Origin: an uncultured Verrucomicrobia subdivision 3 bacterium
GTDB taxonomy: Bacteria > Verrucomicrobiota > Verrucomicrobiia > Limisphaerales > UBA11358
NCBI GenBank assembly: GCA_903850425.1
Contig: CAINLR010000131.1
Coordinates: forward strand, 135,642-199,641
DNA: 64,000 nucleotides
Direction: 5' to 3'
The translations under genes were made by a program, and so were the position numbers. Under the pieces are notes generated by a model. It had not been told where the DNA came from and did not search any database. It worked only from the letters and a program-made list of their open reading frames with translations. Position 1 is the first letter of the stretch, and every line of letters starts with the position of its first letter. Shown here in pieces: positions 44,332 through 54,818 of this stretch.

Positions 44332-44637
44332 GCCCAAGAAAGGGTTTTGATGGCACAGTCAGGGGTCGGATTATCCCGCAGAACACGTGGAATGCACGCA
44401 CAAATTCCCAAGAGGTTTACCCGTGGTGGCTGTTGCTCATGGTAGGACTTAGAAATTACAGTTGCCGGTTCTGGTTTAGCTGCGGACGGCAAACCACCAC
44501 AACAGTTCGGCTGTTGCCGGCGTCATGGACCGCTCCACCCTGGCCGACGTCGCCAAAATTGCACCGGTTTCGAGGCAGGAAGTTTCGGGCAGTTTTTCCG
44601 GCGGCGAAGGGATCTAATTTTATTTTTCAAAAAGTCG

Positions 44638-44665
44638 TTGACTTAATCCGCTTCCTGCCGATAAT
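44638..44665 (+). promoter_or_regulatory. Promoter of the sulfate assimilation operon
   Basis: TTGACT (44638-44643) and GATAAT (44660-44665) with a 16-bp spacer. The leader to the YezD ATG would be about 145 bases and AT-rich, long enough to hold a regulatory element, although I recognise no known riboswitch. Confidence 0.55.
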
Positions 44666-44815
44666 AACGACATAAGAAGTCGCTATTTAGATAACGCGGT
44701 TGCCGAGTTCTAAGTCTTGATTTCCAAGAACAACTATTGTTTCAGTTGACAAGTTGAGTTTTTTATTTGGATTAAAAAAACGACATGCTTGATCGTTATT
44801 ACACATTTTCGAAAT

Positions 44816-44998
44816 ATGAATGCCGTTGCCATAAAGTCTGCCGGACACGCCGAGGAAAAGTTCGTTTGGCTGGACATCGTGCGCCAGCAGGTCGGTTCGC
44901 TGCGCTATGGCGTGGTGCAAATCGTCATCCACGATTCGCAGGTGACGCAGATCGAAAAGACGGAGCGGGTGCGTTTGGACAAGCCGCAAAAAATTTAA
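44816..44998 (+). CDS. YezD-family (DUF2292) small protein
   Basis: 60 residues from ATG 44816. The pattern VQIVIHDSQVTQIEKTERVRL after a helix ending LRYGV is the signature of the YezD/DUF2292 family, which has no known biochemical role but is commonly encoded with sulfur-assimilation genes. It is the first gene of the sulfate operon, with the porin gene 93 bp downstream. The longer frame from 44789 adds residues unlike the family. Confidence 0.75.
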   Translation: MNAVAIKSAGHAEEKFVWLDIVRQQVGSLRYGVVQIVIHDSQVTQIEKTERVRLDKPQKI

Positions 44999-45091
44999 GC
45001 CGACCAGAAATCTGGAGGCGCAAATCCTAAAACTATCCAAGCCGCTGACCAAAAATTTGGAAGTGGTGTGAAATTAAGAAAAGCAAAGAAA

Positions 45092-46468
45092 ATGAAATTA
45101 AAACAGTTATTGGTGGCAGTTCTGCTGGGATCGCAAATCGCCCTGCCCGTTTGCGGGGCGGATGACGCGACGATCGCGGCGTTGAAGCAACAGATTGACG
45201 ATCTCGCCCAGAAAGTCCGGGTGCTGGAACGGAAACGGGAAAATGATCAGGACGCGGCGACCACGGTGGCCAAGGCGCAGCCGAAAATTTCGCTGGGCGC
45301 GAGTGGTTTCAACTTCAGCTCGGCGGATTCCAATTTCATCGCCCAGTTGCACGGGGTCGTCCAGTTTGACAGCCGTTCTTTTTTTGGCGACAACGGTGCC
45401 AACGGCAATGACGGTTTTCTGCTGCGTCGTGCCCGCCCGATTTTCTCAGGCACCCTGTTTCATGATTTTGATTACAACTTCACGCCGGATTTTGGTGGCA
45501 GCACGGTGCAGATTTCGGATGCCTGGGTGAACTATCGCTACCAGCCGGCGTTGCAATTGCAGGCGGGAAAATTCAAATCACCCGTCGGACTGGAACATTT
45601 GGTGTCAGACCGGGATTTATCATTCAACGAGCGCTCGCTGGCCACCGATCTGGTGCCGAACCGCGACCTTGGCCTGGCCTTGAAGGGCGAACTCTACAAC
45701 GGCGCAGCCAGCTACACGCTGGGCGTGTTCAATGGAGCTTCGGATTACAACGGCACCACGACGAATCAGTCGTTTCAGGATGACAAGGCGTTTGCCGGTC
45801 GCATATTTTTTCAACCGTGGAAAAACTCCGACTTGAGCGGCCTGCGCGGGCTGGGCTTTGGCGTCGGCGGCAGTTATCAGGCGAATCATCCCGCCACGAA
45901 TGCGGCGACGGGGTTGACGCCCGGCTTCACCACGGATGGCCAGCAGAAATTCTTTACTTATGCCAGCGGCGTCAATGCGAGTGGTGCGGCATGGCGCGTT
46001 TCGCCGCAGGCGTATTATTACTACGGGCCGTTGGGCTTGCTGGCGGAATATGTGATCTCCGACCAACAGGTCAAGAAGGCCGCGACGTCGGTGGATTTGC
46101 AGAACACCGCGTGGGAAGTTTCCGGCTCGTGGGTGTTGACGGGCGAAGACGCGGCCTACACCGGCGTAACGCCGCTCCATCCATTCTCGCCGCGCAACCA
46201 CCAGTGGGGCGCGTGGCAGGTGGTCGCTCGATACGCGGCGCTGGACGTGGACAACAAGGCTTTTGTCGGCGGCGTGTTTGCCGATCCGACCAAGTCTGGT
46301 TCCGGCGCGCAAGCCTGGTCGCTCGGCCTGAACTGGTATCTCAACAAAAATCTCCGTGCCAACCTGAGCTACTCGCACACGACGTTCGACGGCTACAAAG
46401 GTGCCGCCGCCGGTATCGCCCAGCAGCCGGAACAAGTGTTATTCTCGCGTTTGCAACTCGCATTTTAG
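45092..46468 (+). CDS. Phosphate-selective-porin-type (OprO/OprP family) outer-membrane porin
   Basis: 458 residues. Signal peptide QLLVAVLLGSQIALPVCGA, then a coiled coil (IAALKQQIDDLAQKVRVLERKRE, about 30-52) as in many OprP-like porins, then a 16-stranded-type barrel with alternating aromatic strands. It ends with a C-terminal aromatic-type strand VLFSRLQLAF, typical of barrel insertion by BamA. Family members favour anions. Located between yezD and the sulfate-binding protein gene, it is probably the sulfate or anion entry pore, which is inferred from context. Confidence 0.82.
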   Translation: MKLKQLLVAVLLGSQIALPVCGADDATIAALKQQIDDLAQKVRVLERKRENDQDAATTVAKAQPKISLGASGFNFSSADSNFIAQLHGVVQFDSRSFFGDNGANGNDGFLLRRARPIFSGTLFHDFDYNFTPDFGGSTVQISDAWVNYRYQPALQLQAGKFKSPVGLEHLVSDRDLSFNERSLATDLVPNRDLGLALKGELYNGAASYTLGVFNGASDYNGTTTNQSFQDDKAFAGRIFFQPWKNSDLSGLRGLGFGVGGSYQANHPATNAATGLTPGFTTDGQQKFFTYASGVNASGAAWRVSPQAYYYYGPLGLLAEYVISDQQVKKAATSVDLQNTAWEVSGSWVLTGEDAAYTGVTPLHPFSPRNHQWGAWQVVARYAALDVDNKAFVGGVFADPTKSGSGAQAWSLGLNWYLNKNLRANLSYSHTTFDGYKGAAAGIAQQPEQVLFSRLQLAF

Positions 46469-46495
46469 CCAACTCAGCATTTAATAAATTATCCC

Positions 46496-47494
46496 GTGAA
46501 AACTCTATTGAACATCCTCCTCGTCTCGTCGCTGGCGTTCGCCGCCGGCGCGAAGGAAATCAAACTGCTCAACGTCTCTTACGATCCGACGCGCGAACTC
46601 TACGCCGAATACAACGCGGCGTTCGCCAAATATTGGCAGGCCAACAATAAGGACGGCGACACCGTCACCATTTCGCAATCGCACGGCGGTTCCGGCAAAC
46701 AGGCGCAGGCGGTCGTCAACGGCCTCGAAGCCGACGTGGTCACGCTGGCGCTGGCTTATGACATTGATGCTATTTCGCAACAGGCACGCCTACTGCCTGC
46801 CGACTGGCAGAAGCGTTTGCCGAACAACAGCACGCCCTACACTTCGACGATTGTTTTTCTCGTGCGGGCGGGAAATCCCAAGGGCATTACGAATTGGAAC
46901 GACGTGGTAAAAAAAGACGTGAAAGTCGTGGTGGCGAATCCGAAAACTTCGGGAGGCGCACGTTGGGCGTATCTCGCGGCGTGGGCTTACGCGTTGGAAG
47001 CCAACCATCATGACGAGGCGAAGGCGAAAGAATTCATCACCCAGCTCTACAAAAATGTGCCGGTGCTGGACTCCGGGGCGCGCGGCTCGACGGTCACATT
47101 TGCGCAACGCGAAATCGGTGACGTGCTGCTGGCGTGGGAAAACGAAGCCCATCTTGCGTTGAAGGAATTCGGCGCGGACAAATTTGAGATCGTCACGCCG
47201 TCCATCAGCATCCTCGCGGAACCGCCGGTGGCGGTCGTGGACAAAAACGCCAAGCGCCACGGCACAACGGAGGTGGCCAAGGCCTATCTGGATTACCTGT
47301 CTTCCGACGAAGGCCAGGAGATCGCCGGGAAGAATTTCTACCGGCCGCGCTCGGAAAAGGCGGCGGCCAAATACGCCGGCAATTTCGCGCAACTGAAACT
47401 CGTGACCATTGACGGCGAGTTCGGCGGCTGGGCCAAGGCGCAGAAAACGCATTTCGCCGACGGCGGCGTGTTTGATCAAATCTTCCAACCCTAA
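46496..47494 (+). CDS. sbp: Sulfate ABC transporter substrate-binding protein
   Basis: 332 residues, GTG start at 46496. Signal peptide [14 protein letters not shown]. The sulfate-binding family order is clear: [58 protein letters not shown] and [16 protein letters not shown]. It captures sulfate or thiosulfate in the periplasm for CysTWA, encoded downstream. 27 bp after the porin gene. Confidence 0.92.
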   Translation: MKTLLNILLVSSLAFAAGAKEIKLLNVSYDPTRELYAEYNAAFAKYWQANNKDGDTVTISQSHGGSGKQAQAVVNGLEADVVTLALAYDIDAISQQARLLPADWQKRLPNNSTPYTSTIVFLVRAGNPKGITNWNDVVKKDVKVVVANPKTSGGARWAYLAAWAYALEANHHDEAKAKEFITQLYKNVPVLDSGARGSTVTFAQREIGDVLLAWENEAHLALKEFGADKFEIVTPSISILAEPPVAVVDKNAKRHGTTEVAKAYLDYLSSDEGQEIAGKNFYRPRSEKAAAKYAGNFAQLKLVTIDGEFGGWAKAQKTHFADGGVFDQIFQP

Positions 47495-47577
47495 ACGCAG
47501 TTCGTCTATCCCGGCGGCGGTTTGTTCTCCCTCACAAGCCGCCGCCGCTTCAAACAACAAACCCTAAGAAATAATTT

Positions 47578-48402
47578 ATGACCATCGCCGCCCCGTTCCA
47601 AGCGCCCGCCAAACCTGCGCGAAACACGCGTCGCTCACTGGCTGATCTGCTCGCACCGCTGGAGAAAATCGCCGCGACTTCGCCGAATCTCGTCGCGAAT
47701 CACGACGCCAAATTTGAAGTGAACGGGGAAAGCTATGAACTGCCGCGCTATCTTTTTGTCGGGCCGCGCGGCGGCGACACGCCGATCCGCGTCGGCATTT
47801 TTGCCGGCATTCATGGCGATGAACCGGAAGGCGTCCACGCGCTGGTCCAGTTCATCCAGTTGCTGGAGGCGCATCCGGAACTGGCGGCCGGCTACTACCT
47901 TTCCTTCTATCCCGTCTGCAATCCGACCGGCTTTGAAGACGGCACGCGCCACGCGCGCGGCGGCAAAGATTTGAACCGCGAGTTCTGGCGCAATTCCAAC
48001 GAACCGGAGGTCCATTTGCTGCAAGCCGAACTCAAGTCCCGTTCGTTCCAGGGCATCATTTCGCTGCACACCGACGACACCAGCGACGGCTTCTATGGTT
48101 TTGTCAGCGGTGCGACGCTGACCAAAAGCCTGATCAAGCCCGCGCTGGCCGCCGCTGAAAAATTTCTGCCGCGCAACGAGCGCCCGGTCATTGACGGTTT
48201 TGCGGCGCGCAATGGGATCATCGTTGAAGCCTACGAAGGTATTTTGAGCGCGCCGCCGAAAGTGCGTCCGCGTCCGTTTGAAATCATTTTGGAGACGCCG
48301 GCCACGCCGCCGGAATACTTGAAGGAACTCGCGTTTGTCACCGCGCTCCAGACCATCCTGGTCGAATACAACAAATTCATCGCTTACGCCCCGAACCTGT
48401 AA
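47578..48402 (+). CDS. M14-family succinylglutamate desuccinylase/aspartoacylase-like hydrolase
   Basis: 274 residues, cytoplasmic. The zinc site is HGDEPEG (His-x-x-Glu) and a later SLHTDD His. ARGGKDLNREFW supplies the substrate-binding Asn-Arg. This is the AstE/AspA-like branch of M14, which removes acyl groups from amino acids. It sits between sbp and cysK with short gaps (84 and 33 bp), an unusual partner. A role on an N- or S-acylated cysteine or serine derivative is possible but only inferred. Confidence 0.75.
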   Translation: MTIAAPFQAPAKPARNTRRSLADLLAPLEKIAATSPNLVANHDAKFEVNGESYELPRYLFVGPRGGDTPIRVGIFAGIHGDEPEGVHALVQFIQLLEAHPELAAGYYLSFYPVCNPTGFEDGTRHARGGKDLNREFWRNSNEPEVHLLQAELKSRSFQGIISLHTDDTSDGFYGFVSGATLTKSLIKPALAAAEKFLPRNERPVIDGFAARNGIIVEAYEGILSAPPKVRPRPFEIILETPATPPEYLKELAFVTALQTILVEYNKFIAYAPNL

Positions 48403-48435
48403 TTCACACAACCAGCATCAAATCAAAAAGAAAGT

Positions 48436-49413
48436 ATGAGCCGCATCTATAACGACATCACGGAAACCATCGGCAACACCCCGCTCGTGCGGCTGAACCG
48501 CACGGCGAAGCAATTCGGCGCGGTCGCCGACGTGCTGCTTAAACTCGAATTCTTCAATCCGCTTTCCAGCGTGAAAGATCGCATCGGCGTGGCGCTGATT
48601 GAAGACGCGCTGAAGTCTGGCGCGATCACCCAGGACACCGTGCTCATTGAACCGACGAGCGGTAACACTGGCATCGCCCTCGCCTTCGTGGCGGCGGCGA
48701 AAGGTTTGAAACTCATTTTGACGATGCCCGAAACGATGAGCGTCGAACGCCGCAAGCTGTTGAAAATTCTCGGGGCCAAACTCGTTTTGACCGACGGCGC
48801 GAAGGGCATGAAAGGCGCGATTGCCAAGGCCGAGGAACTCAATCAACAAATTCCCAACAGCGTCGTGCTGCAGCAATTTTCCAATCCGTCGAACCCAGCC
48901 ATACATCGCAAGACAACCGCCGAGGAAATCTGGCGCGACACGGATGGAAAAGTGGACTTCGTGATCGCCGGTGTGGGGACCGGCGGCACGATCACCGGCA
49001 TCGCGGAAGTCATCAAGGCCCGCAAGCCGGAGTTCAAGGCCATCGCCGTGGAACCGGTGAAGTCGCCGGTGATTTCCGGCGGCTCACCGGGGCCGCACAA
49101 ACTGCAAGGCATCGGCGCAGGTTTTATTCCGGCGAACCTGAACACCCAGACCATTGATGAGGTCATCCAGGTGAGCGAAGACGATTCCGGCCCGGTGTCC
49201 AAACTGGTCAACGCGCAGGAAGGCATTCCGGTCGGCATCTCCAGCGGCGCGGCCATCTGGGCGGCGTTGCAAGTCGCCAAACGCCCGGAAAACAAGGGGA
49301 AAACCATTGTGGTGATCGTGCCGTCGTCCAGCGAGCGCTATCTCTCGACCTGGCTGTTTGCCGACATCAATACCGAGGCGGATGACATAAGCAGCTTGCT
49401 AAAGACGGCCTAA
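48436..49413 (+). CDS. cysK: Cysteine synthase A (O-acetylserine sulfhydrylase)
   Basis: 325 residues. PLP lysine in [15 protein letters not shown], substrate loop [16 protein letters not shown] phosphate loop [10 protein letters not shown] and the C-terminal [10 protein letters not shown]. It makes cysteine from O-acetylserine and sulfide in the cytoplasm. Set in the sulfate operon 33 bp after the M14 gene, it provides the last step for sulfur taken up by CysTWA. The reductive steps are not encoded in this window. Confidence 0.94.
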   Translation: MSRIYNDITETIGNTPLVRLNRTAKQFGAVADVLLKLEFFNPLSSVKDRIGVALIEDALKSGAITQDTVLIEPTSGNTGIALAFVAAAKGLKLILTMPETMSVERRKLLKILGAKLVLTDGAKGMKGAIAKAEELNQQIPNSVVLQQFSNPSNPAIHRKTTAEEIWRDTDGKVDFVIAGVGTGGTITGIAEVIKARKPEFKAIAVEPVKSPVISGGSPGPHKLQGIGAGFIPANLNTQTIDEVIQVSEDDSGPVSKLVNAQEGIPVGISSGAAIWAALQVAKRPENKGKTIVVIVPSSSERYLSTWLFADINTEADDISSLLKTA

Positions 49414-49441
49414 AAGTTTTTGCTTAAGGCTGTAAGTTATT

Positions 49442-50293
49442 GTGGCAATCAAACTCTCTCGTTCCAAAAAAATCCGCGTGCTGCCGGGCTTCAAACTGAC
49501 GCTCGGCTTCACGCTGTTTTACCTTGGCCTCATCGTGCTGATTCCGCTCGCGGCGGTCTTCTGGAAAACCAGTTCGCTGACGTGGGCGGAGTTCTGGCAC
49601 ACCATCACCATGCCGCAGGCGCTGGCCTCGTATCGGCTTACGTTTGGCGCGTCGTTGCTGGCCGCGCTGGTCAACGCCTTCTTCGGTCTGATCGTCGCGT
49701 GGGTGCTGGTGCGCTACGAATTTTTTGGAAAAAAAATCGTGGATGCGCTGGTGGATCTGCCGTTCGCGCTGCCCACCGCCGTTGCCGGCATCACGCTGGC
49801 GATGCTCTATTCGCAGAATGGCTGGATCGGCCAACTGCTGGAACCGCTCGGCATCAAAGTCGCCAATACGCGGCTCGGCGTTTTCGTCGCGCTGACCTTC
49901 ATCGGCCTGCCGTTCATTGTGCGCACGGTCCAACCGGTTCTGGAAGACCTCGACCCGGAATTGGAAGAAGCCGCCGCGAGTCTCGGCGCGAACCGCTGGC
50001 AGATTTTCTGGCGCGTGATTCTGCCGATGCTGATGCCCGCGTTGCTCACCGGCTTTGCGCTCGCCTTCGCGCGCGCGCTGGGCGAATACGGCTCGGTCAT
50101 TTTCATCGCCGGCAACATTCCGATGAAAACCGTCATTACGCCGCTGCTCATCATGGGCGAACTCGACATGTTTGATTACGCCAAAGCCACCGCGCTCGCC
50201 GTGGTCATGCTCGTGGCCTCCTTCGTAATGCTGCTCGCGATCAATGTCCTGCAATGGTGGACGAACCGTTACAACACCCACAACCTCGCATGA
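49442..50293 (+). CDS. cysT: Sulfate ABC transporter permease CysT
   Basis: 283 residues, GTG start at 49442. Six hydrophobic segments and the EAA loop ([28 protein letters not shown]) that contacts the ATPase. The family order [24 protein letters not shown] is typical of CysT/CysU. The stop overlaps the cysW start in ATGA (50290-50293). Confidence 0.93.
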   Translation: MAIKLSRSKKIRVLPGFKLTLGFTLFYLGLIVLIPLAAVFWKTSSLTWAEFWHTITMPQALASYRLTFGASLLAALVNAFFGLIVAWVLVRYEFFGKKIVDALVDLPFALPTAVAGITLAMLYSQNGWIGQLLEPLGIKVANTRLGVFVALTFIGLPFIVRTVQPVLEDLDPELEEAAASLGANRWQIFWRVILPMLMPALLTGFALAFARALGEYGSVIFIAGNIPMKTVITPLLIMGELDMFDYAKATALAVVMLVASFVMLLAINVLQWWTNRYNTHNLA

Positions 50294-51216
50294 CGCCCGC
50301 CGCGACCACTTTCCATACGCCGCATCCCGTCGCGCAACGTCGCTCGACGACGGAATCGCCGCTCGTGCGCCGGCTGCTCATCGGGGTGGCGCTGGCGTTC
50401 TTAAGTGTGTTTTTGCTGGTGCCGCTGGTGGCCGTTTTCTCGCAAGCCTTCGCGAAAGGAATCGGCTTCTATTTTCATACCTTGAGCGACCCGAATGCGT
50501 GGAGCGCCATCAAGCTCACGCTCTACGCTGCGGCTATCGCCGTGCCCTTGAATTGTGTTTTCGGCGTGGCGGCGGCGTGGGCGATTGCGAAGTTTGATTT
50601 TCGTGGCAAGAATGTTTTGCTCACGCTGATTGACCTGCCGTTCTCGGTTTCGCCCGTGATTTCCGGCCTGATCTACGTGCTCGTGTTCGGCGCGCAAGGC
50701 TGGCTCGGCCACTATCGCGACGCGGAACAGCCGTGGTTACCGTGGTTGCAAAACTGGCTCAACGAACACAATTTCAAAATCATCTTCGCCGTGCCGGGCA
50801 TTGTGCTGGCGACGATTTTTGTGACCTTCCCGTTCGTCGCGCGCGAACTGATTCCGCTCATGCAAGCGCAGGGTCGCAGCGAAGAGGAAGCCGCCCGCGT
50901 GCTCGGCGCGAGCGGTTGGCAGACTTTCTGGCGCGTGACGTTGCCGAACATCAAGTGGGGCCTGCTCTACGGCGTGATCTTGTGCAACGCCCGCGCGATG
51001 GGGGAGTTCGGCGCGGTGTCCGTCGTGAGCGGGAAAATTCGCGGCGAGACCAACACCATTCCGCTCCACATCGAGGCGTTGTATGACGATTTGAACATCG
51101 CCGGCGCCTTCGCCGTGGCGTCATTGCTGGCGTTCCTCGCGCTGATCACGCTTGCGCTCAAGACCTGGGTGGAATACCAGCACGCGCGGCAGAATCAAAC
51201 CAAAATGTTCCCATGA
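50290..51216 (+). CDS. cysW: Sulfate ABC transporter permease CysW
   Basis: 308 residues from ATG 50290. Six hydrophobic segments, EAA loop [25 protein letters not shown] and the conserved [21 protein letters not shown] of CysW. It pairs with CysT as the channel. Its stop overlaps the cysA ATG by four bases. A longer frame from 50254 lies in cysT and is not needed. Confidence 0.93.
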   Translation: MTPAATTFHTPHPVAQRRSTTESPLVRRLLIGVALAFLSVFLLVPLVAVFSQAFAKGIGFYFHTLSDPNAWSAIKLTLYAAAIAVPLNCVFGVAAAWAIAKFDFRGKNVLLTLIDLPFSVSPVISGLIYVLVFGAQGWLGHYRDAEQPWLPWLQNWLNEHNFKIIFAVPGIVLATIFVTFPFVARELIPLMQAQGRSEEEAARVLGASGWQTFWRVTLPNIKWGLLYGVILCNARAMGEFGAVSVVSGKIRGETNTIPLHIEALYDDLNIAGAFAVASLLAFLALITLALKTWVEYQHARQNQTKMFP

Positions 51217-52286
51217 GCGTCGAAGTCAAAAACGTCACCAAAAAATTCGGCAGCTTCACCGCGCTCGACAACGTCAGTCTGAAGGTCGAATCGGGCGAAC
51301 TCGTCGCGCTGCTCGGCCCGTCCGGCTCGGGCAAGACCACGCTGCTGCGCACCATCGCCGGCCTGGAATTTCCCGATCCCGGCACCGCGCAGATTTTGTT
51401 TTACGGCGAGGACGTGACGCAGATTCCCGCGAGCGAGCGCAAGGCCGGCTTTGCCTTCCAGCACTACGCGCTCTTCCGGCACCTGAGCGTGTTTGAAAAC
51501 ATCGCCTTTGGTTTGCGCGTGCGTCCCAAGACGACGCGTCCTCCGGAAGCAGAAATCCGCGCGCGGGTGGATAAACTTTTAAAACTCATCCAACTTGAGC
51601 CGATGGCCGGACGATTCCCGTCGCAGCTTTCCGGCGGTCAGCGGCAGCGCGTGGCGCTCGCCCGCGCGCTCGCCGTCGAACCGAAAGTTCTCTTGCTCGA
51701 CGAGCCCTTCGGCGCGCTCGACGCCAAGGTGCGCAAAGAACTGCGCCGCTGGCTGCGCCAGTTGCACGACGAGATTCACATCACCACGCTGTTCGTCACG
51801 CACGATCAGGAAGAGGCGCTGGAGGTCTCCGACCGCGTGGCCATTTTGCGCGCCGGCAAAATCGAGCAGATCGGCACACCGGAGGAAATCTATGACAATC
51901 CCGCGTCGCCATTCGTCTATGATTTTCTCGGCAACGTGAATTTGTTCAGCGGCCGGATGAAGGACGGCGCGGTGGTCATCGGCGAAACCGAATTTTCCCT
52001 CGGCGAAGGGACCGGCGAGACCGACACCGCCGCCGTGGCGTTTGTGCGGCCGCACGATATCCGCGTGACGCGCCAGGCGAACGGTCCGGCCTTGGCTGCG
52101 CTCGTGCTGCGTTCCAACGCGGCGGGGCCGGTGGCGAATCTGGAATTGAAGCGACTGGACAGCGGCGAAATTTTCAACGTGCAGTTGAGCAAGGAACAGT
52201 TTCAGGAACTCGCGCCCAAGGCCGGCGAGCCGGTTTTTGTGGAACTGAAAAATGTCCGCGTCTTCTCGGACGACTATTCGATTTAA
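51213..52286 (+). CDS. cysA: Sulfate/thiosulfate import ATP-binding protein CysA
   Basis: 357 residues. Walker [10 protein letters not shown] (35-43), Q loop FAFQHYAL, signature [15 protein letters not shown], Walker [13 protein letters not shown] and switch His [10 protein letters not shown]. The C-terminal part (about 240-355) has the TOBE-like domain of CysA. It drives sulfate import through CysTW and is the last gene of the operon. Confidence 0.94.
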   Translation: MSVEVKNVTKKFGSFTALDNVSLKVESGELVALLGPSGSGKTTLLRTIAGLEFPDPGTAQILFYGEDVTQIPASERKAGFAFQHYALFRHLSVFENIAFGLRVRPKTTRPPEAEIRARVDKLLKLIQLEPMAGRFPSQLSGGQRQRVALARALAVEPKVLLLDEPFGALDAKVRKELRRWLRQLHDEIHITTLFVTHDQEEALEVSDRVAILRAGKIEQIGTPEEIYDNPASPFVYDFLGNVNLFSGRMKDGAVVIGETEFSLGEGTGETDTAAVAFVRPHDIRVTRQANGPALAALVLRSNAAGPVANLELKRLDSGEIFNVQLSKEQFQELAPKAGEPVFVELKNVRVFSDDYSI

Positions 52287-52334
52287 CTTTGCCATTTTTC
52301 CATTTGACCACATCTTGGCCCGAAGAATTTTTGT

Positions 52335-53708
52335 ATGCTTTGGTGGACGTATCAACAGCTTCGCAGCGGCAGTGCCAAGACCCGCCTGACGGCGGTGGAA
52401 AAGCTGGCGCGATCGGCTGAGGCGGACACGGTGGAACCCTTGATTTTCGCCTTGAAAGACAAGGATCTCACCGTGCGCTGCCTGGCGGCCAAGGCGTTGG
52501 TGCGCTGCGAAGACCGGCGCGCGGTGGAGCCGTTGCTCCAGATGTTGCGCGACAAGGAACCGCTGGCGCGGACGGCGGCGGCGGAGACACTCGGCCAACT
52601 GCGCGATCCGGTGGCGGTAAACTGGCTGGTGGGTTTGTTACGCGACCCCGATCCGGGCGCGCGCGCGGCGGTTTCCCGCAGCCTGCAACAGTTGGGCTGG
52701 CGACCGGGCGACGATTCCCAACGCGTGCTGCAGATTCTCGCGATGGGCAATTTGCGGCAGGTAGCCGAACTTGGCCCGCAGGCGATTGATCCGCTCCTCG
52801 AAATGTTGCGCACCGGCGCGCCGGACAAGCAATTTTCCGCCGTCCGGGCCTTGGGCGAAATCAATGACCCGCGCGTGGTCAAGGCGATGATCGAGGCCTT
52901 GGGCAAACCGAATCCAGGCATCCAGATCGCGGCCCTCGGAACCTTGGAGCGGTTTGCCGATCCATCCAGTTGCCCGGCCATCGAACGGTTGTTGAAGGAC
53001 AGCAATGCGAACGTGCGGGGCGCGGTCGTCGAGGCGCTGGCGCGGTGCGGCGGCGAACGCGCGGTGCCGGCGTTGATTCGCACCTTGAAGGACACGTCCT
53101 GGGATGTGCGCAACGCCACGGTCAAGGCGCTGGGCGTGCTCGGCCCGGCGGCGGCGGCGGCGGTGGACGGCATCAGCAAATTGTTGCGCGACGCCGATCG
53201 CGATGTGCGCGAAAGCGCCGTGATCGCGCTGGGGCGCATCGGGGCGCGCGGCGCGACCGGGCCGTTGATTTTGTCGCTGCTGGATGCGGAAAGCATCGTG
53301 CGCAGCGCCGCCACGGTTTCCCTCCAGCAAGTGTGCCGGAATTGGGAACAGTCCGAGGCCTTGCGGGAGGTGCTGCCCGAAATCAAAAATGCGCTGAACC
53401 ATTCTGAATATTGGGTGCGGCATAGCGCCATCAAACTGTTCGAGCAATTGAAGCTGGATCCGGAAACCGTGGAGTTCACCCCGCCGCCGCTGCCGCCAGC
53501 CGCCTCGCCCGCGGAGCGGATGCAGGCGGCCTTTCCGATTTTGGCCGACCTGTTGTTCGACCGCGACCGGGATTTGCGCTTGGCCGCCGCCGAGGCATTC
53601 GGGCATTTGCGCGACCAGCGGGCCGCCGCCATTCTCGGCGCGGCCGTCAATGATACTGACCACGCCGTGCAGACCGCCGCGAAACAGGCGCTCGCGGCGT
53701 TGAATTGA
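52335..53708 (+). CDS. HEAT-repeat protein
   Basis: 457 residues built of about eleven HEAT repeats of 30-32 residues (for example AVEPLLQMLRDKEPLARTAAAETLGQL). No signal peptide. HEAT solenoids act as protein-binding scaffolds. The following gene is a REC-DUF4388 regulator, 69 bp downstream, so this may be its adaptor. 48 bp after cysA, but with a different role. Confidence 0.8.
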   Translation: MLWWTYQQLRSGSAKTRLTAVEKLARSAEADTVEPLIFALKDKDLTVRCLAAKALVRCEDRRAVEPLLQMLRDKEPLARTAAAETLGQLRDPVAVNWLVGLLRDPDPGARAAVSRSLQQLGWRPGDDSQRVLQILAMGNLRQVAELGPQAIDPLLEMLRTGAPDKQFSAVRALGEINDPRVVKAMIEALGKPNPGIQIAALGTLERFADPSSCPAIERLLKDSNANVRGAVVEALARCGGERAVPALIRTLKDTSWDVRNATVKALGVLGPAAAAAVDGISKLLRDADRDVRESAVIALGRIGARGATGPLILSLLDAESIVRSAATVSLQQVCRNWEQSEALREVLPEIKNALNHSEYWVRHSAIKLFEQLKLDPETVEFTPPPLPPAASPAERMQAAFPILADLLFDRDRDLRLAAAEAFGHLRDQRAAAILGAAVNDTDHAVQTAAKQALAALN

Positions 53709-53777
53709 ATTGTTTTAGCGGCGCATTCACGGCATTTTCCCAGCCAATACCGGCGCAAGCTTCGCCGGAAAAATGAC

Positions 53778-54818
53778 GTGAGCAACCACGAGAAACAACA
53801 CCAGGTCCTGTTCGTGGATGACGATCCGGACTTTTTGCAGTTGGTGGCGGAGCTGTTCGGCTCGTTGAGCCAGGGCACCTGGCAGATTCATCGCGCCGCC
53901 TCGGCGGATGCGGCGCTGGATCTGCTCAAAGACCACCGCGTGGACCTCGTGGTGGTGGACATCAACATGGCCGTGCTCGATGGCGTGCAGTTTCTCAAGA
54001 TCTTGAGCCGGCGTTATCCCGACCTCAAGAAAGTCACGCTGACCGGTTTTGCCACCGAGGCGAAGCGCACCGAATGCCTGGCCCATGGCGCGGAGCTTTT
54101 CATCGAAAAACCCCGCGTCGCCGATGGTTTCAAATCCATCTTCGTCATGCTGGACGAACTATTGAACTGGGCGCCGAAAGCCGGTTTCCAGGGCATGTTG
54201 CGGCAGGTGGGCCTGTCCGATGTCATCCAAATGGAATGCCTCGGCCGCAACTCGTCCGTGCTGGAAATCAGCAACCGCCAGATGCGCGGGCGCATTTACA
54301 TCGAGGACGGCAGCATCCTTCACGCAGTCGTCGGCGAGGTGACCGGCGAAAAGGCGTTTCAAAAAATTCTTTGCATGACCGGCGGCGCGTTCCAACTCGC
54401 ACCGTTCGAAAAGCCTTCTCAACGCACGATCGAAGGTCCGTGGGAATTCCTGCTGATGGAAGCCGCGCGCGTCCGCGATGAAGCGGGAACGCCCGCCGCC
54501 GCTGAGAATTGTGGGGCTGAAACCGAAGCGGCGGCGGCGGAAGCAGCGGTGGCCGCCACGCCGGCGGTGCGCCTCGCGGAGACGTTGATTTGCACCGGAC
54601 GTGGCGAACCGCTGCACGCCTGGCAATGCGCCAATCCGGATGCGCGCATTGCGTTGTTCAAGGACGTCGCGCAGCAGGCCGAACGGCTGTCGCAAATCCT
54701 GCCGCTCGGAAAATTTGACCGGCTCGAACTCCAGCTCACCGACGGCCGGGCCATTGTCCAGACCCGCACCGACCGCCGGGTATTCGTGCGCGTCAATCAC
54801 GACCTCGCTGTCGCATGA
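53778..54818 (+). CDS. Second REC-DUF4388 response regulator
   Basis: 346 residues, GTG start at 53778 (an earlier ATG at 53773 ends at once in TGA). Receiver 1-120 with DDD at 14-16 and phospho-acceptor Asp61 (VVVDINM). DUF4388 at about 131-225 (VIQMECLGRNSSVLEIS). An Ala/Glu-rich linker follows, then a roadblock-like region about 255-335 (EPLHAWQCANPDARIALFKD). It is a paralogue of the regulator at 14551. Its stop overlaps the next small gene in ATGA. Confidence 0.8.
   Translation: MSNHEKQHQVLFVDDDPDFLQLVAELFGSLSQGTWQIHRAASADAALDLLKDHRVDLVVVDINMAVLDGVQFLKILSRRYPDLKKVTLTGFATEAKRTECLAHGAELFIEKPRVADGFKSIFVMLDELLNWAPKAGFQGMLRQVGLSDVIQMECLGRNSSVLEISNRQMRGRIYIEDGSILHAVVGEVTGEKAFQKILCMTGGAFQLAPFEKPSQRTIEGPWEFLLMEAARVRDEAGTPAAAENCGAETEAAAAEAAVAATPAVRLAETLICTGRGEPLHAWQCANPDARIALFKDVAQQAERLSQILPLGKFDRLELQLTDGRAIVQTRTDRRVFVRVNHDLAVA

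Larger units (their letters stand above)
44277..44815. other. 539-bp intergenic region with divergent promoters
   Basis: Between the kinase and the sulfate operon. It holds the kinase promoter (44304-44331) and the operon promoter (44638-44665). TTGACA at 44746-44751 may begin a second promoter. No credible gene: open frames there have random-looking translations. Confidence 0.5.

Noticed and set aside
44307-44675. Plus-strand open frame of 122 codons upstream of the sulfate operon
   Set aside because: Translation is Trp/Arg-rich without domain pattern and it overlaps the predicted promoters of both neighbours.
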